This document shows positions 12,794 to 23,048 of a stretch of 64,000 nucleotides of DNA, piece by piece. The notes under the pieces are model-generated. The model saw nothing but the letters and a program-made list of their open reading frames with translations. It did not search any database and had not been told where the DNA came from. Position numbers and translations under genes: made by a program. Position 1 is the first letter of the stretch. Each line of letters opens with the position of its first letter. Source of the DNA: Tolypocladium sp. Sup5 PDA-1 (taxonomy: Eukaryota; Ascomycota; Sordariomycetes; Hypocreales; Ophiocordycipitaceae); contig JPHH03000034.1 in the NCBI GenBank assembly GCA_000750105.3, forward strand, positions 248,001-312,000, in the 5' to 3' direction.

Positions 12794-14033
12794 GAGGACG
12801 AGTACATACAAGCCCCCGTCACGGGCAGCGACGGGACCCTCACTGCGGTCGACAACGGGAAAAGTTTGACAACGGATCCCCGAGAGGGTGGGGACAGGAG
12901 GGCTGTCAGTGGAGGTTTGGCGTAGATGGGCCGCCTTGTACGGATCGAGTATCAGGCCCCGTCGACGGAGAGGCTTGGGGGAATGGGGCGGCCCCAGAGA
13001 GACCGAGACGAGCTCGCGAACCGCAGCGCAGTGCGACCTGGCCAACGCTCGCATGTTGTACTCCGTACATACACCGGGGTTTACGACTCAGACGCTCCGG
13101 GCTGTCGCCAATCGAGGCCCTGGCTGCAGGGATTGCAGCACCGCATGCGACCCCGTCCTTTCGAGAACATTGGCGACAACCGCCGACCCTTGCTGGGCCA
13201 TGCTTCGCCTAGCCCCAGTAGGCTGACGATGGAGACGCACATACGTCACTCTACGCCAGTAAAGGCCCGCGGCCACGCCGAGGAAACGGCTAAGGTCGAT
13301 GCATGGAGCCATGGTGGATGCACTACGAGGAGACCGACGAACCCCAGGGCCTGCAAGGTTCGACGGAGGAGGAGTGGGTGGGATTTGTTCATTTCTCAAT
13401 GGACCAACCGTTGCATGGTGATTGGTGACAACTTGGCGTGAATGTACAAGTCCGTACTTTGTACGAAGTACGGATGCGGTTGCCCGCTCTCCGGGCTCTG
13501 GGCTCTGTTACGTCTCGTGTAAACGGGCAACCGGCGCTCCTGCTCATCATGCTGCAGCATTGGCATGATTGGAAACCGCTGGCCCCGTGCAGACTGGGAC
13601 CTGCTCATGCCGCCGAGGAGCTGCGCATAACGCCAAGTGGGCAGCCGCTGCTGGCGGCTTGTTGCAGCAGTCCAAGCCGGCAGGTCGCGGTACGGCTAGG
13701 TACTTCTGCCTCTGCTACTAATACCTCTCTGCTTGCATGTGCCCGATTGGAATGCGGTTCCGTGGCATGGCCTTCCGGTGAAGGCCGGACAAAGACCCCG
13801 TTCCGTACGTCGCCGCTGCCAGGCCTGTTAGTTATTGACGCCGTTGGCGCGAACCGTATTATTACAGCTTGGTCTTGCAAAGACTTGCTCAGAGAGGAGC
13901 GGTTACCAGAGGCAATCAATGAATATTCAAGGTACTCCGCAGGCGTGTCGGACAGGGACAGCCTTTCCAGACACGACACAACACTGCCGAACCGCCCCGC
14001 GCCGCGCCCGACTGACTCGCTCGCGCTCAATGA

Positions 14034-14474
14034 TCATCCCCGTCCCCCGTTGTAGTCGGCGCCGCCAGCCTTCCGCAGCCGCGCGACCACGTCCCTCTCG
14101 TCCAGCTCAGCGCGGTCGCCCGCCGTCACCGCGATGCTGTGGTGCGCCAGCGCGTGCTTGACGTCGCCGCTCTCGACGCTCACGCGCGCCTTGCGCATCA
14201 CCTTGGTCTGCTCGCCGATCCAGACGACGAGCACAAACTTGACGCGCCTGCTCTCCGCGTCGTTGGCGTACTCGACGCGCACGTAGCCGTACTGCACCTG
14301 GGAGTCGTCGAGCGCCGCCGCCAGCTCCGCGATGCCGCCCGAGCCCGTCTGCGTCAGCGCGAGCTTGCTGCCCGTCGCCGCCGCGTACGAGATGAGCAGC
14401 CAGTTGGTCGAGTCCTTGTCGCTGCGCACCGCCTCGTACGCGGCCGAGATCTCGGGTGCGTCCAGGCCGCTCAT
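14034..14474 (-). CDS. Coactosin (ADF-homology actin-binding protein), 146 aa
   Basis: A single exon with ATG at 14474. The N-terminus is MSGLDAPEISAAYEAVRSD. Then come NWLLISYAAATGSKLAL, a DDSQVQYGYVRVEY strand, KFVLVVWIGEQTKVMRKARV and a C-terminal VVARLRKAGGADY. This is the full length and order of the small fungal coactosins. Known: the ADF-homology fold binds F-actin filaments in the cytoplasm. The match covers the whole ORF with no gap or break. GC at third positions is very high, like the neighbouring permease. The promoter side (14475 onward) holds a TACGGAGTA motif at 14506-14514. Confidence 0.93.
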   Translation of the reverse strand: MSGLDAPEISAAYEAVRSDKDSTNWLLISYAAATGSKLALTQTGSGGIAELAAALDDSQVQYGYVRVEYANDAESRRVKFVLVVWIGEQTKVMRKARVSVESGDVKHALAHHSIAVTAGDRAELDERDVVARLRKAGGADYNGGRG

Positions 14475-16029
14475 CGTGGCCGCCGTGGTGCAGACTGCAG
14501 AGTAGTACGGAGTACGTTACAGTCGGGCGCGCAGGGTTTCGCGTGTTGGACAGGAGACCCGGGTCGAGGAGCCTATCAAGAGGGCTGGTGGCCGGCGATG
14601 TGGGCTGACTATCGACGAATTGCTGATCAGACAAGGCGGCACAGGGCAAGAGGAAGAAGGAAACAACAGCAGATCGAGCGTGTGCCCAGGAACGACTGGA
14701 GAGTTGACGAGTGTGTGTGTGGGAGGGTGGAGTCAACATCGTGAGAAGCGAAATTGGCCCCGATGCCAGCGGGCCGGCTGGGGAATCGACAGCAAGACGG
14801 ATCCATAACCATGGATGGCTTGTCTGGCTTGTCTGGCTACTAATACGGAGTAGCGCTGGCGAAAAGCCGCAACTCCTGGCACCCCTTACGCAGGCAAACC
14901 GCCAGCTGAAACGTTCAATTGGCCGCGTCTCATTCGTCGCAGGTGAGGCTTCAACTTGCCGTACTCTGCGCAGGCAGGTAGCGAGCAGTCGTTGCTAATA
15001 TCACCGCTGTTACGAAGCACAACTTACGGGGTTCGTTGTTCCGTCCTTGTCCCTCGCAAAATTGATCTATGTCAAGATTGAGTTGCATGGCATTGCCCCC
15101 GATCGAGGCGTCAGGCCATGCACCACGCCCCCTACTTTTCACTTGACTGACCGGACCCGAGTCTGCATTCTCCATGGACGGGCATGCTGTTTCCCACTGG
15201 TCTGGTAACGCGACGTAGTTGTAGGATTCGACGTTGCATCAAGTGTCGTCCGCCGTTAACGTCTCCTTTAATGCAGGAAGACTGCGCCGTTTGATGCTGA
15301 CCCGTCGTACCCACATTGTAAATACCAACAAAGGGGCCAATAGGGGAGCGGTTTGCAGTGTGCAATTGACACAAGAAACAGTCGAGCGCGTGGGTTAGTT
15401 GTTCATCGGGAGACCGTGCTTCTCATGTACAACTGAAGCATCGAGGCGAAGCCATATATTGACGCCCGGGATCTTCATGTCAAGCCTGCGCCTTCAGGCA
15501 TGATATCACGAAGGATACTGATACATGGATGGCCCTCGGTGCGACCGACGTCAATGGCCTTGTTCATTGAACCTCACGCCAGCTGTTGGAGAGGCACAGG
15601 AAAGGAAAGGGAACTGCCACGAGACAGGACATTCTTTATTCCAGCCCGTTCATGAGAGTAGCAACGACAAGTGGCGCACAGCCAACACAGCGGCAGCCGC
15701 TGAGAAAACGTGTTTCTACTTAGATAGATAAACCATGTTCCCCAAGACTTTAGTTGGCAAAAGAATCTCGTTTGTTTGTCAACAATTCGCAGTCCCCACT
15801 ATCCCTTCCTCCAGGGCCGATTCACAGGGGAATACATACCAGAAGCCCTTTGTTTTCGTGAAAGCTGCAATCTCGCCAATCTTCTTTGGGAGGATCGATC
15901 GCTCAAATTCGGACTTGTTCAAGCACGGCTGCCTAACCTTATGCGTTAGATTTGCAAGTGATGCTGGGAGCGTGTTGCACGCCGAAGCAAAAAGCGCAAC
16001 TTGATTGGAAACGACACTGCCCGACCACC
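14475..16029. other. Intergenic, nothing recognised
   Basis: Only short frames without resemblance to known proteins. Two copies of the TACGGAGTA motif occur (14506-14514, 14844-14852). Confidence 0.6.
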
Positions 16030-16510
16030 AAGTAACGCCGCCATCTAGATAAGGCTATGTAGTCCACGAATTCGCCGTGGTAGAAATGGGAGAAGTTGTC
16101 GTCAGCGTAAGCCACCAGTCCCGTCCACCCTTGCCGGAACCGTCATTGTGCTAGAAGAACTTGACATACTCCTAGTACTCTGGGTACCAGCTGGCAGCCT
16201 CCCAGTCTATCAAGGCCTGTATTTTGCCATCCTTGACCATGATGTTTCTCGGTGATAGGTTGCAATGCGACAGAACAACGCTGTAATCGGTTCGTAGTCG
16301 CCGAGCAAAGGCCCGCCTGATTTGACGACGATATTGCCAGGATGAAGGGTGGCCATTCTGCGGAATAGCTTGTGGAGCACAACAACACCTATCGGCATTC
16401 ATGGGCCTCGTTGCTGCCCACCCCAACAGCTTGGACGAGGAGGGGACCAACACGAAGTAGCCTGTGGTCAGGGAGCCGCCCGAGACGTCGAGGTGGGTAC
16501 TTGGTATGAT
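16030..16510 (-). pseudogene. Decayed aminoglycoside-phosphotransferase/choline-kinase-like (APH) gene remnant
   Basis: On the minus strand the segment FARRLRTDYSVVLSH is followed by CNLSPRNIMVKDGKIQ and LIDWEAASWYPEY. This is the catalytic loop and metal-binding DW segment of the fungal APH-like family. The frame then hits TAG exactly where the family has Trp (WEYVKFF), then a second TAG, then a frameshift before a recognisable tail (HGEFVDYIALSRW, 16036-16100). The catalytic loop HGDL reads HCNL, so the catalytic Asp is Asn. TGG to TAG and GAC to AAC are both G-to-A changes, as expected from RIP or deamination. The N-lobe is not recognisable. No functional kinase can be made. The exact 5' limit is uncertain. 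Confidence 0.75.
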
Positions 16511-16575
16511 CATATGACAAGGGAGACCCCTTGTTCAGCCTGTGTCACTGCATGATGCGTGTAGTAGGACGTGGC

Positions 16576-18387
16576 TCACTCCGCCGCATCCCTCACGAGC
16601 GCCCAGCACTTGCGCATCCCCGTGCCCATCGACTCCGACTCGACATCGTCGCTCCACCGACTCGGCAGCGACGTCTTGCTCCTCGCGGCGTCACACTCCT
16701 CGTCCCGCGCGCGGAAGAGGTGGACATGCATCGTCAGCTTGAGGTGGGAGAAGAGCCAGGGCACGCTGCCGAGCGCGCCGACATGCTCGAGGCCCGATGC
16801 CCCCTCGCCGCCCTTGGCCGCTAGCAGCGTCGATGCGTACGACTGGGCCATTTGCAGCCGCTGTTTGGCGGTCGTCTCTCCCGGGTCGCTGACAATGGAG
16901 CTGGGGAGTTCCCACAGGCCAGCCAGCAGCCCCTTTTCCGGACGCCGGTGTATCAGAAACGAGCCGTCCGGGCGCTGGATCGCGCAAACGAGTGTCTCCT
17001 CCTCCCGTACCGCTTTTTTGGCAGACTTCAGGGGGAACTTGCGCGCGTGCTCTGCGATGATTTCCATCGGCGGACCTCGAGTTGGGGTGGCCGATGCTTT
17101 GCGGCTGCCTTCAACCTTGAAGGCAAAGTCTGCCAAGGACAGCTGCTTCGAGCCAGGTTTCCTCCTGGATGAGGCTGGCAGGGGTCCCGTCTCCTCATCG
17201 CCCCCCTCGACGGCTTCTTCAAACGGCTCGCAGAGGGTGCAGAGGTCTTCCATGTCGACGGCGTCCGGGCTGTCAGTCTTCTTCTCGGCCAAGGCCATGC
17301 CCTCGCTGTAGACGCGACAAGAGGCAGTGACTGGACACAGTGAGCAGTTTGGCTTTGGCGTGCAGATTGTGCTGCCAAGTTCCATCAAGGCCTGCCCCCA
17401 CCGCCCTGGTCTGTCGCTCGTGAGGCCTTGCCCAGCGAGGTCCTCGTCCTCGTGCCCATCATCCGCCGCCACTGCCTTGACGAGGGCGTCAGCGGCTGCC
17501 CAAACCGTGTCAATGACCGACTTGTCCGTCTTGATGTTGCCGTATATCCCCAGCTGCCGGCTCAGCACCCGGAGTACGTTGCCGTCAACCATTGGCTCTG
17601 CTCGCCCAAAGACGATGGACGATATGGCACCCGCCGTGTAGCGGCCGACGCCCGGAACGCAAGCCTCGAGATCGGCGGCGGCGGCTGGGAGGAGGCCCTG
17701 CATCTCGGTGTCCTGCAGCACGAGCTTGGCCGCCTCGTGGATCCGCGTTGCCCGACTGTAGTATCCAAGTCCGCGCCAGGCGGCCAGGACATCTTCGGGG
17801 TCGGCTCGGGCCAGGTCGTGAATTGTCGGCCACCGGGCCATCCAGCGATTCCAGTACTCAATGACAACCGCTACCCGGGTCTGCTGCAGCATGATTTCGC
17901 TGATCCAGACCTCGTATGCCCGGCGCTCCAGAGCCTGGCGAAGCGTGGACGGGTCGGTGATGAGCCTGGGGTTGATCCATGGCTTCCGCCACGGCATGGC
18001 ACGCGTCGAGCTGACCGAGTCAAACCATGACAAAAGCGATCGGCGATTCTCGGGGCCGTGATCTTTGGTCAAAAGCAGCGGCCGGTGGTACTCCAAGGAG
18101 TGATGACGGGCAGGTGGCGCGCATGCTTCGCGTGTCGTCACAGCGGCGTCCTTGCCAAATAGACGCCGATACAGCCCAGGGTCTTTCGAAGAGTGAGATG
18201 CAACTTTGCGTCTCTTTGCACTTCGGGAACGCGCAGGCCCCTCCTCGTCAGCCTCATCGGGGCCATCCGCGGTTGCGTCGCGTGCACGCGTTTCCAGCAC
18301 CCCGCGCAAGCTGCGTCTTGGCCGCTTTTGGGGCACGCCGTCGCTGGATGGCTTGGCCGACGGCAGCTTTGTGAGTTTCCGGGTCAT
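16576..18387 (-). CDS. myh1: A/G-specific adenine DNA glycosylase (MutY/MUTYH), 603 aa
   Basis: An intact single exon. A basic, nuclear-signal-rich N-terminus (PQKRPRRSLRG, SAKRRK) precedes the HhH-GPD core: PWRKPWINPR, YEVWISEIMLQQTRV (with the catalytic Glu), the helix-hairpin-helix VPGVGRYTAGAISS, and VDGNVLRVLSRQ (with the catalytic Asp). The [4Fe-4S] ligands are CTPKPNCSLCPVTASC near residue 342, with the MutY spacing C-x6-C-x2-C-x5-C. A C-terminal Nudix-like domain follows (LIHRRPEKGLLAGLWELPS). Known: it removes adenine mispaired with 8-oxoguanine. It is longer than bacterial MutY because of the N-tail and an insert of about 90 residues between the iron-sulfur and Nudix parts, as usual in fungi. 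All key residues are present. Confidence 0.97.
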   Translation of the reverse strand: MTRKLTKLPSAKPSSDGVPQKRPRRSLRGVLETRARDATADGPDEADEEGPARSRSAKRRKVASHSSKDPGLYRRLFGKDAAVTTREACAPPARHHSLEYHRPLLLTKDHGPENRRSLLSWFDSVSSTRAMPWRKPWINPRLITDPSTLRQALERRAYEVWISEIMLQQTRVAVVIEYWNRWMARWPTIHDLARADPEDVLAAWRGLGYYSRATRIHEAAKLVLQDTEMQGLLPAAAADLEACVPGVGRYTAGAISSIVFGRAEPMVDGNVLRVLSRQLGIYGNIKTDKSVIDTVWAAADALVKAVAADDGHEDEDLAGQGLTSDRPGRWGQALMELGSTICTPKPNCSLCPVTASCRVYSEGMALAEKKTDSPDAVDMEDLCTLCEPFEEAVEGGDEETGPLPASSRRKPGSKQLSLADFAFKVEGSRKASATPTRGPPMEIIAEHARKFPLKSAKKAVREEETLVCAIQRPDGSFLIHRRPEKGLLAGLWELPSSIVSDPGETTAKQRLQMAQSYASTLLAAKGGEGASGLEHVGALGSVPWLFSHLKLTMHVHLFRARDEECDAARSKTSLPSRWSDDVESESMGTGMRKCWALVRDAAE

Positions 18388-18848
18388 CTCTGGCAGTCTC
18401 GTTGATGCGGAGGTTTCCAGGTATTAATCGGAGGCTGAAAAGGCGATGCTCGCAGGCCGTCAAGACGCGTTTGAGCCTGTGCTGTTGGTGGATGAACAGA
18501 GCACGTTGGGGGTCAGGTGCTCCAGCTAGCGCCCGGGAGCCACGCGGGACGGGAGCCACTGAAGGCACTAACAGGACCGGTCCGCACCGACCGCCGCCGG
18601 CTGGTGCTTCTACACGATGAGGGTGAGGATGAACCCAAAATAAGTAATCTCCCTCTACCATGAAATAATGTTTCAAGACCCGGCAGTCCGCCCGCTCGTG
18701 GCTAATACAAGCGGCTCTAATCCTCCCTCGCCCCGCGCAACTGCCATTTGATATAACACACAGAGCAGCTAACGGCTTGCACCTCAGCAGTACACTTCAC
18801 GAACTATTTGAGCAAGCCGCGATTTTTGCCAAGAGAGAGAGAGACGAG
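18388..18848. other. Intergenic upstream of MutY gene
   Basis: The MutY promoter side; no other feature seen. Confidence 0.5.
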
Positions 18849-19072
18849 ATGTCGCAGGAGGAGCTCGAAGCCATAGATCCCTGGATGAGTAGGTGTATAT
18901 GCCTTTGCTGCCTATTAGCCTATGGTTAATTATTTGCTCACCTAGAGGCCCTCAAGAGGTACCCTCAAGAGGTGTTAGCGGCGACGTAGCGATGAGAGCA
19001 TTGGAAGAGTATCTCGAGGAGTTAGAGCGAGACACTAAGAGCGAGGATGGGGAACCTTCTAGAGAGAGTTAA
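18849..19072 (+). CDS. Possible small spliced ORF, about 54 aa, unknown
   Basis: The ATG at 18849 begins MSQEELEAIDPWM and is followed by a plausible intron (donor GTAGGT at 18889, acceptor at 18945 or 18947). Using the AG at 18947 leaves a frame open to a TAA at 19070-19072, ending ALEEYLEELERDTKSEDGE. Using the AG at 18945 instead gives an early stop. A 13-bp tandem duplication (CCCTCAAGAGGTA/G) sits just after the acceptor. The product would be acidic and helix-prone. I recognise no family. It may equally be a remnant of a longer gene or transposon. Confidence 0.25.
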
Positions 19073-19468
19073 CTTAATAGGTGCACACATGAGGACTTGT
19101 TAGAGTCGAGTTTGCTCAAATGTGAACTGTATCGATTGTGTGTTGCCTCCATCAGAGCGAGACTTATACCTTTGCACTCATCCCTCGAGGCCACCTTCTC
19201 TCAGGTTACTTGACCACTCGATTTATGACATCATTACTATGCCAGATTGACTTTGTCGGATACAGGATCCTTGGAGTCAATACCTCGAAAGCATCAATAC
19301 TGAGGAGGGCACGGCGACATGGCTTGTCTGCAACGGATGAAAACTGGCACCTTGAATTTATTAAGCTACAAGTTACATTGTGCATGAGATGGCTGATTGG
19401 TACTGTGGTTATTTGAACAACATCTACAAGGAGTGATAGACTGTCCCTGGGAACCTGTGTCCATGTCC
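19073..19468. other. Intergenic, nothing recognised
   Basis: No supported feature. Confidence 0.5.
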
Positions 19469-20191
19469 TCAGTATCCCACGTCGATTTTGACTTCGCCTC
19501 CGGATGTTCGGGTCATATTAAACTGAACCAGCCCCTTACAGACCCCATACTGGTACGCATCGCCAAGAGAGCCAGACCCAGCCCCACCAGTCTTCGATGT
19601 TGGCGTCCCAAACGTAACTTCAGTCTTGGGCAGCTTCTTGCAGTGGACACCTCCTGAGTTCCAAGGATAGTACTCCACGAAACCCAGCTGGGACGACTTG
19701 ATCCCGCCCGCCCCGGAAGGCAGAGTCCACTCCCCGATGACTGTCCCGTTTCCGGAAGACGTATTGACGAGAGTGCCCCTCCAGGTCGTTCCGGAGGTGT
19801 TCTCGACGACGAGGTTGTAGGTAGTGCTGTAGCTGGCGTTGATGTCCACGGCGCAGCTCACACCTGCGCCGCCGTCGGCACCGTCATGGCAGTTCTTGTG
19901 AGTGGAACTGGTGCCATTCTGGAAGGACGAAAAGACTCCGTGAACCACGCTGCCGCCCGAATCGTCTTTTCTTGGCTGGACACCGGTGTAGCCGACGTCC
20001 ATGACCCCCTTGAAATTGAACTGCTGCGCAAAGTAGAAGCCGCTCTTGTGGGACGCGTTGGCCATGTTGATGGGGAATGTGACGTCCTTGAGACCGCCGG
20101 ACGGCTCGTGCTTGAACTTCCAGGTGATGCCAACCAGCGCCCAGCACGTGGTTGGGGCCAGCAAGGCGATGAGGGCGGCCGCGGTCTTCAT
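19469..20191 (-). CDS. Secreted protein of unknown function, 240 aa (DUF3472-like, uncertain)
   Basis: A single exon. The first in-frame ATG is at 20191; the codon three before it is TTG, so the longer reading is not used. MKTAAALIALLAPTTCWA is a clear signal peptide. The mature part is beta-rich and Asn/Gly/Ser-rich with several N-glycosylation sequons (NAS, NGT, NTS). Recognisable blocks are FYFAQQFNFKG, VGYTGVQPRKDDSGG, FSSFQNGTSS, HDGADGGAGVSCAVD, TTWRGTLV, GEWTLPSGAGGI and VEYYPWNS. I recall this pattern from secreted fungal proteins annotated with DUF3472-type domains, but am not certain of the name. Four cysteines could pair in the mature form. A TATA-like element lies 80 nt upstream. 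Function unknown. Confidence 0.85.
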   Translation of the reverse strand: MKTAAALIALLAPTTCWALVGITWKFKHEPSGGLKDVTFPINMANASHKSGFYFAQQFNFKGVMDVGYTGVQPRKDDSGGSVVHGVFSSFQNGTSSTHKNCHDGADGGAGVSCAVDINASYSTTYNLVVENTSGTTWRGTLVNTSSGNGTVIGEWTLPSGAGGIKSSQLGFVEYYPWNSGGVHCKKLPKTEVTFGTPTSKTGGAGSGSLGDAYQYGVCKGLVQFNMTRTSGGEVKIDVGY

Positions 20192-23048
20192 TTTGTCCAA
20201 AGGTCAAGACACAACAAACTTGGAGTCGATGATTGCTGAGCTTGGCTCTCTCCAGCTGTGGTTCTTGGGCCCTTATATATACACGTATACTTGAGCCGAA
20301 ACGTTACATCCAACATCTCGACGGGTCATTCATTACGTTCATGGCAGGCCGTGTCATATTAAGTTCACTAGTGACGCTGACTTTCCCAGTCGAGTTCCAC
20401 GAAACTTGACACCCGATGCAGTTTCGGCAGATCAACACTGCGTATGGTATGTGTATATGTGTACAAGGGGCTTCATGTCGCTAGAGCCTAGGTGCTATGG
20501 GTTAAAGGACGGTCCAAGTTGGCTCCCGGCGGAAACTAGCAGGTCTGCTTCGCCTCGGACCACATGTGGTTGTTGATCGGTAGATGCGTTATATAAACGC
20601 CCCAGTAAGAGGCCAGGACCAAGAGGGAGTTCAATGTTGAAAGCCCACCGTGGTGCTCCCATCCATGTGACGACGGAGCTAAGGACCGGCAGCTAGGTTC
20701 TTTGGGCGGTTGCCGAGAAACCTGCATGTTCGCGTACGCAGTGTAAGTGAATTCGGCGAAGACTTGGGTGCTTGCTCAATATCTCGGCCGCCATGCATCA
20801 AGGCCGGGCATTTTTCAGCCACTGCCAGAAGACTCCAGCTTCAACAAGATGGATCAAGGAGCTCGTGGCCGTGGTTTGCAGCAATCGGAAGCGCATTCAT
20901 GGCTACATGGAAACTGGAAACGTTTACCAGACAACACATTGTGGCTCAAGGTTGAGCCCCGCGTCGAATGAATCTGAGAAGCACCATGGCACACCACGCT
21001 AGGAGAGGTAGTGGTGAATGCCTGACGTCGTCGACTTCTCTCCGCCAATGAGCTGCACCACCGCCAGGCGTTTAAGCAGCCAGTGATGTGCTGAGACTAT
21101 CGTGCCCGGCTCTCGGCCAGGCTGGTACGACCAATGATCTCAAAATAAAAAAAACGACAAAAGTCACCACGTGCTGCAGGAAAGGTACTCGAGTAAATTG
21201 TCCGGAGGCTACGGAGCAAAGCTGGACTCCACAGCCGAGACGACCCTGTGGCGCAGCCCGTCGTTTTTGTCACTGGGTGATCAATGGTTCCGAATAATGC
21301 TGACCACTCTATGGCACGACAGTTGCGCTACTACCCTAGAGGCGATCAAGAACCGAGCAGCAAGCCCTCGAGGTCGGACATCTCCGGTACTGGCGCATGG
21401 CAGCTGTGTACGGCCAATGGAATCGACATCACTTTCTGGGAAGGAAATTTAGCTTATCGCGGCAAACCACCCAAGAAAGAAATTGTAGCTCAGTGTGACG
21501 AGTCACTATGCTTTATGATGGCATGTTCATGGCGTCCGGTGTCTAGACTCAATGGCAAAAAAATAATTTGCTTTGCCGGCTACGGTACCTAGCAATCGCT
21601 GAGTAGGCAGACTGTTTGCTGGTAAGTAGGGCAACTCAATTGGGCACGCAGTGGCGGCCAATTGATTGACGACATGAATGACGATTCGTAAGACAAAATA
21701 CCGGGCCATTTCATCGACATGATGGCTTGCCAAGTGGGCTCATCCGAAACCATTGACCTTTGCGGAGTTGGATGTTACATTGCACGGCGCGTGTCAACGT
21801 CGGTTCGAGACACATCACGGCCTAACACCGTTATCATCGGCTGCCGCGGCACGGCGGCTGGAGGACTGGTATCGCGCCACTTGTCGTTGGAAGAGGCTGA
21901 CAGAAACTCGAGGGTGGGGGAGATTCCACGTCGTCGTGTAATACTGGAGGCGCCGGCGCGAGCGGAGGAAAGGACAGCCATGATAACGGCTCCTGTTGGT
22001 GTGACTGTGGACTGGAGGGGCCGAGCGAAACAACCGGAAATAAGTGTTAGGTCGAACATGAATAAAAAGATGGACGTAGAGAGCCAAACCTTCCACGAGA
22101 CGACGAGAGCCACAAACCATTTATTGGTACGGAACCCGAGACGGCGGAACTAGCTACAGTAGACGGCTAATTATCTCGTAACTTGAAGTGTGATGGTGTG
22201 GGGGAGATGGGGGGATGGTTCGTGAGGACATCGTGAAGGGACTTGGGGGAGTACCTAAAGTGGTGCTTCTCAGCTCCATCCATGTGGTAATGTGCGGGGT
22301 AGCCTGGAGAAGCCCCTTGACAGCAAAAGACGGCGGTTCTATCGGTGGGGGTACCTCTTCCAGCTGGATGGAGTCATCCTCACTCAGCCTGGGGAAGCCC
22401 AGGGACAGCGTGGAGCTCCTCCTGTCAAAACGATCCGTGGGGTTCAACTGTAACCATGCCGTCGGCGCCCTTGGACCGCATGAACGGAGCAGGAAAGAAG
22501 CGAGTGTTGGATCTTGCAGTGCAAGTTGACAGACGGCTCGAGCAACCAATGTTGACTGGCCCGGCTTGGCCCAAGTTACATCGTGGGGGTCAAGCAGGCA
22601 TCTCCCGACAACGGCCCCCAGCCAATGCCATGCTGTACTCGGAACAGATGTGCCTTTAGCCTTGCATACGCGAGCAGCAGCTCCCAAGCCTCCCATTAGC
22701 CCGGGCCATGGGTCCCACGCCAGCCACGGGCAGACGAAAACAGCACCCGGCCCTAGGACCAGACACGAGACCACCAGGACGGCGCGTTCCCTGGTCGCAC
22801 CAGCGGCTCAGCGTTGAGGCTCCCGATGCGCCAGTGGCTGGTGGTGTCTGGCTTGGGGGTCAAAGATGGGGGGCTGGTCTCACGAGGGGGCAGCTAAGGT
22901 AGTGCCGGCAACACGGCGGCAAGGTGATAGTCTCACGAGTCACCGTGGCCCGGCGAGTAGATAAACGGCTGCGAGTCTGCGCCGTCCAAGCTCCAGCTCC
23001 AGCTCCCTCTGCACAGACACCCGACGACCCAGTCCACAGCCGCCAGCA
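20192..23048. other. Intergenic region, about 2.9 kb
   Basis: It holds the promoter side of the secreted-protein gene and of the sugar transporter. The largest frames (for example minus 22154-22774) look like chance frames in GC-rich DNA. Nothing else seen. Confidence 0.55.
20271..20281 (-). promoter_or_regulatory. TATA-like element of the secreted-protein gene
   Basis: On the minus strand TATATATAAGG lies 80 nt before the ATG at 20191, a normal spacing for a fungal TATA box. Confidence 0.5.

Larger units (their letters stand above)
12281..14033. other. Intergenic region between permease and coactosin
   Basis: No supported gene. It contains the permease promoter side, a (GTCGAG)3/(GAG)n run at 12651-12684, an inverted-repeat cluster around 12752-12793 and two copies of the TACTCCGTA/TACGGAGTA motif. 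Confidence 0.6.

Noticed and set aside
21480..21520. TAGCTCAGT, like a tRNA A box
   Set aside because: No B box or cloverleaf follows at a suitable distance.
22154..22774. 206-aa minus-strand frame
   Set aside because: No conserved motif, no promoter or intron signs; likely chance.
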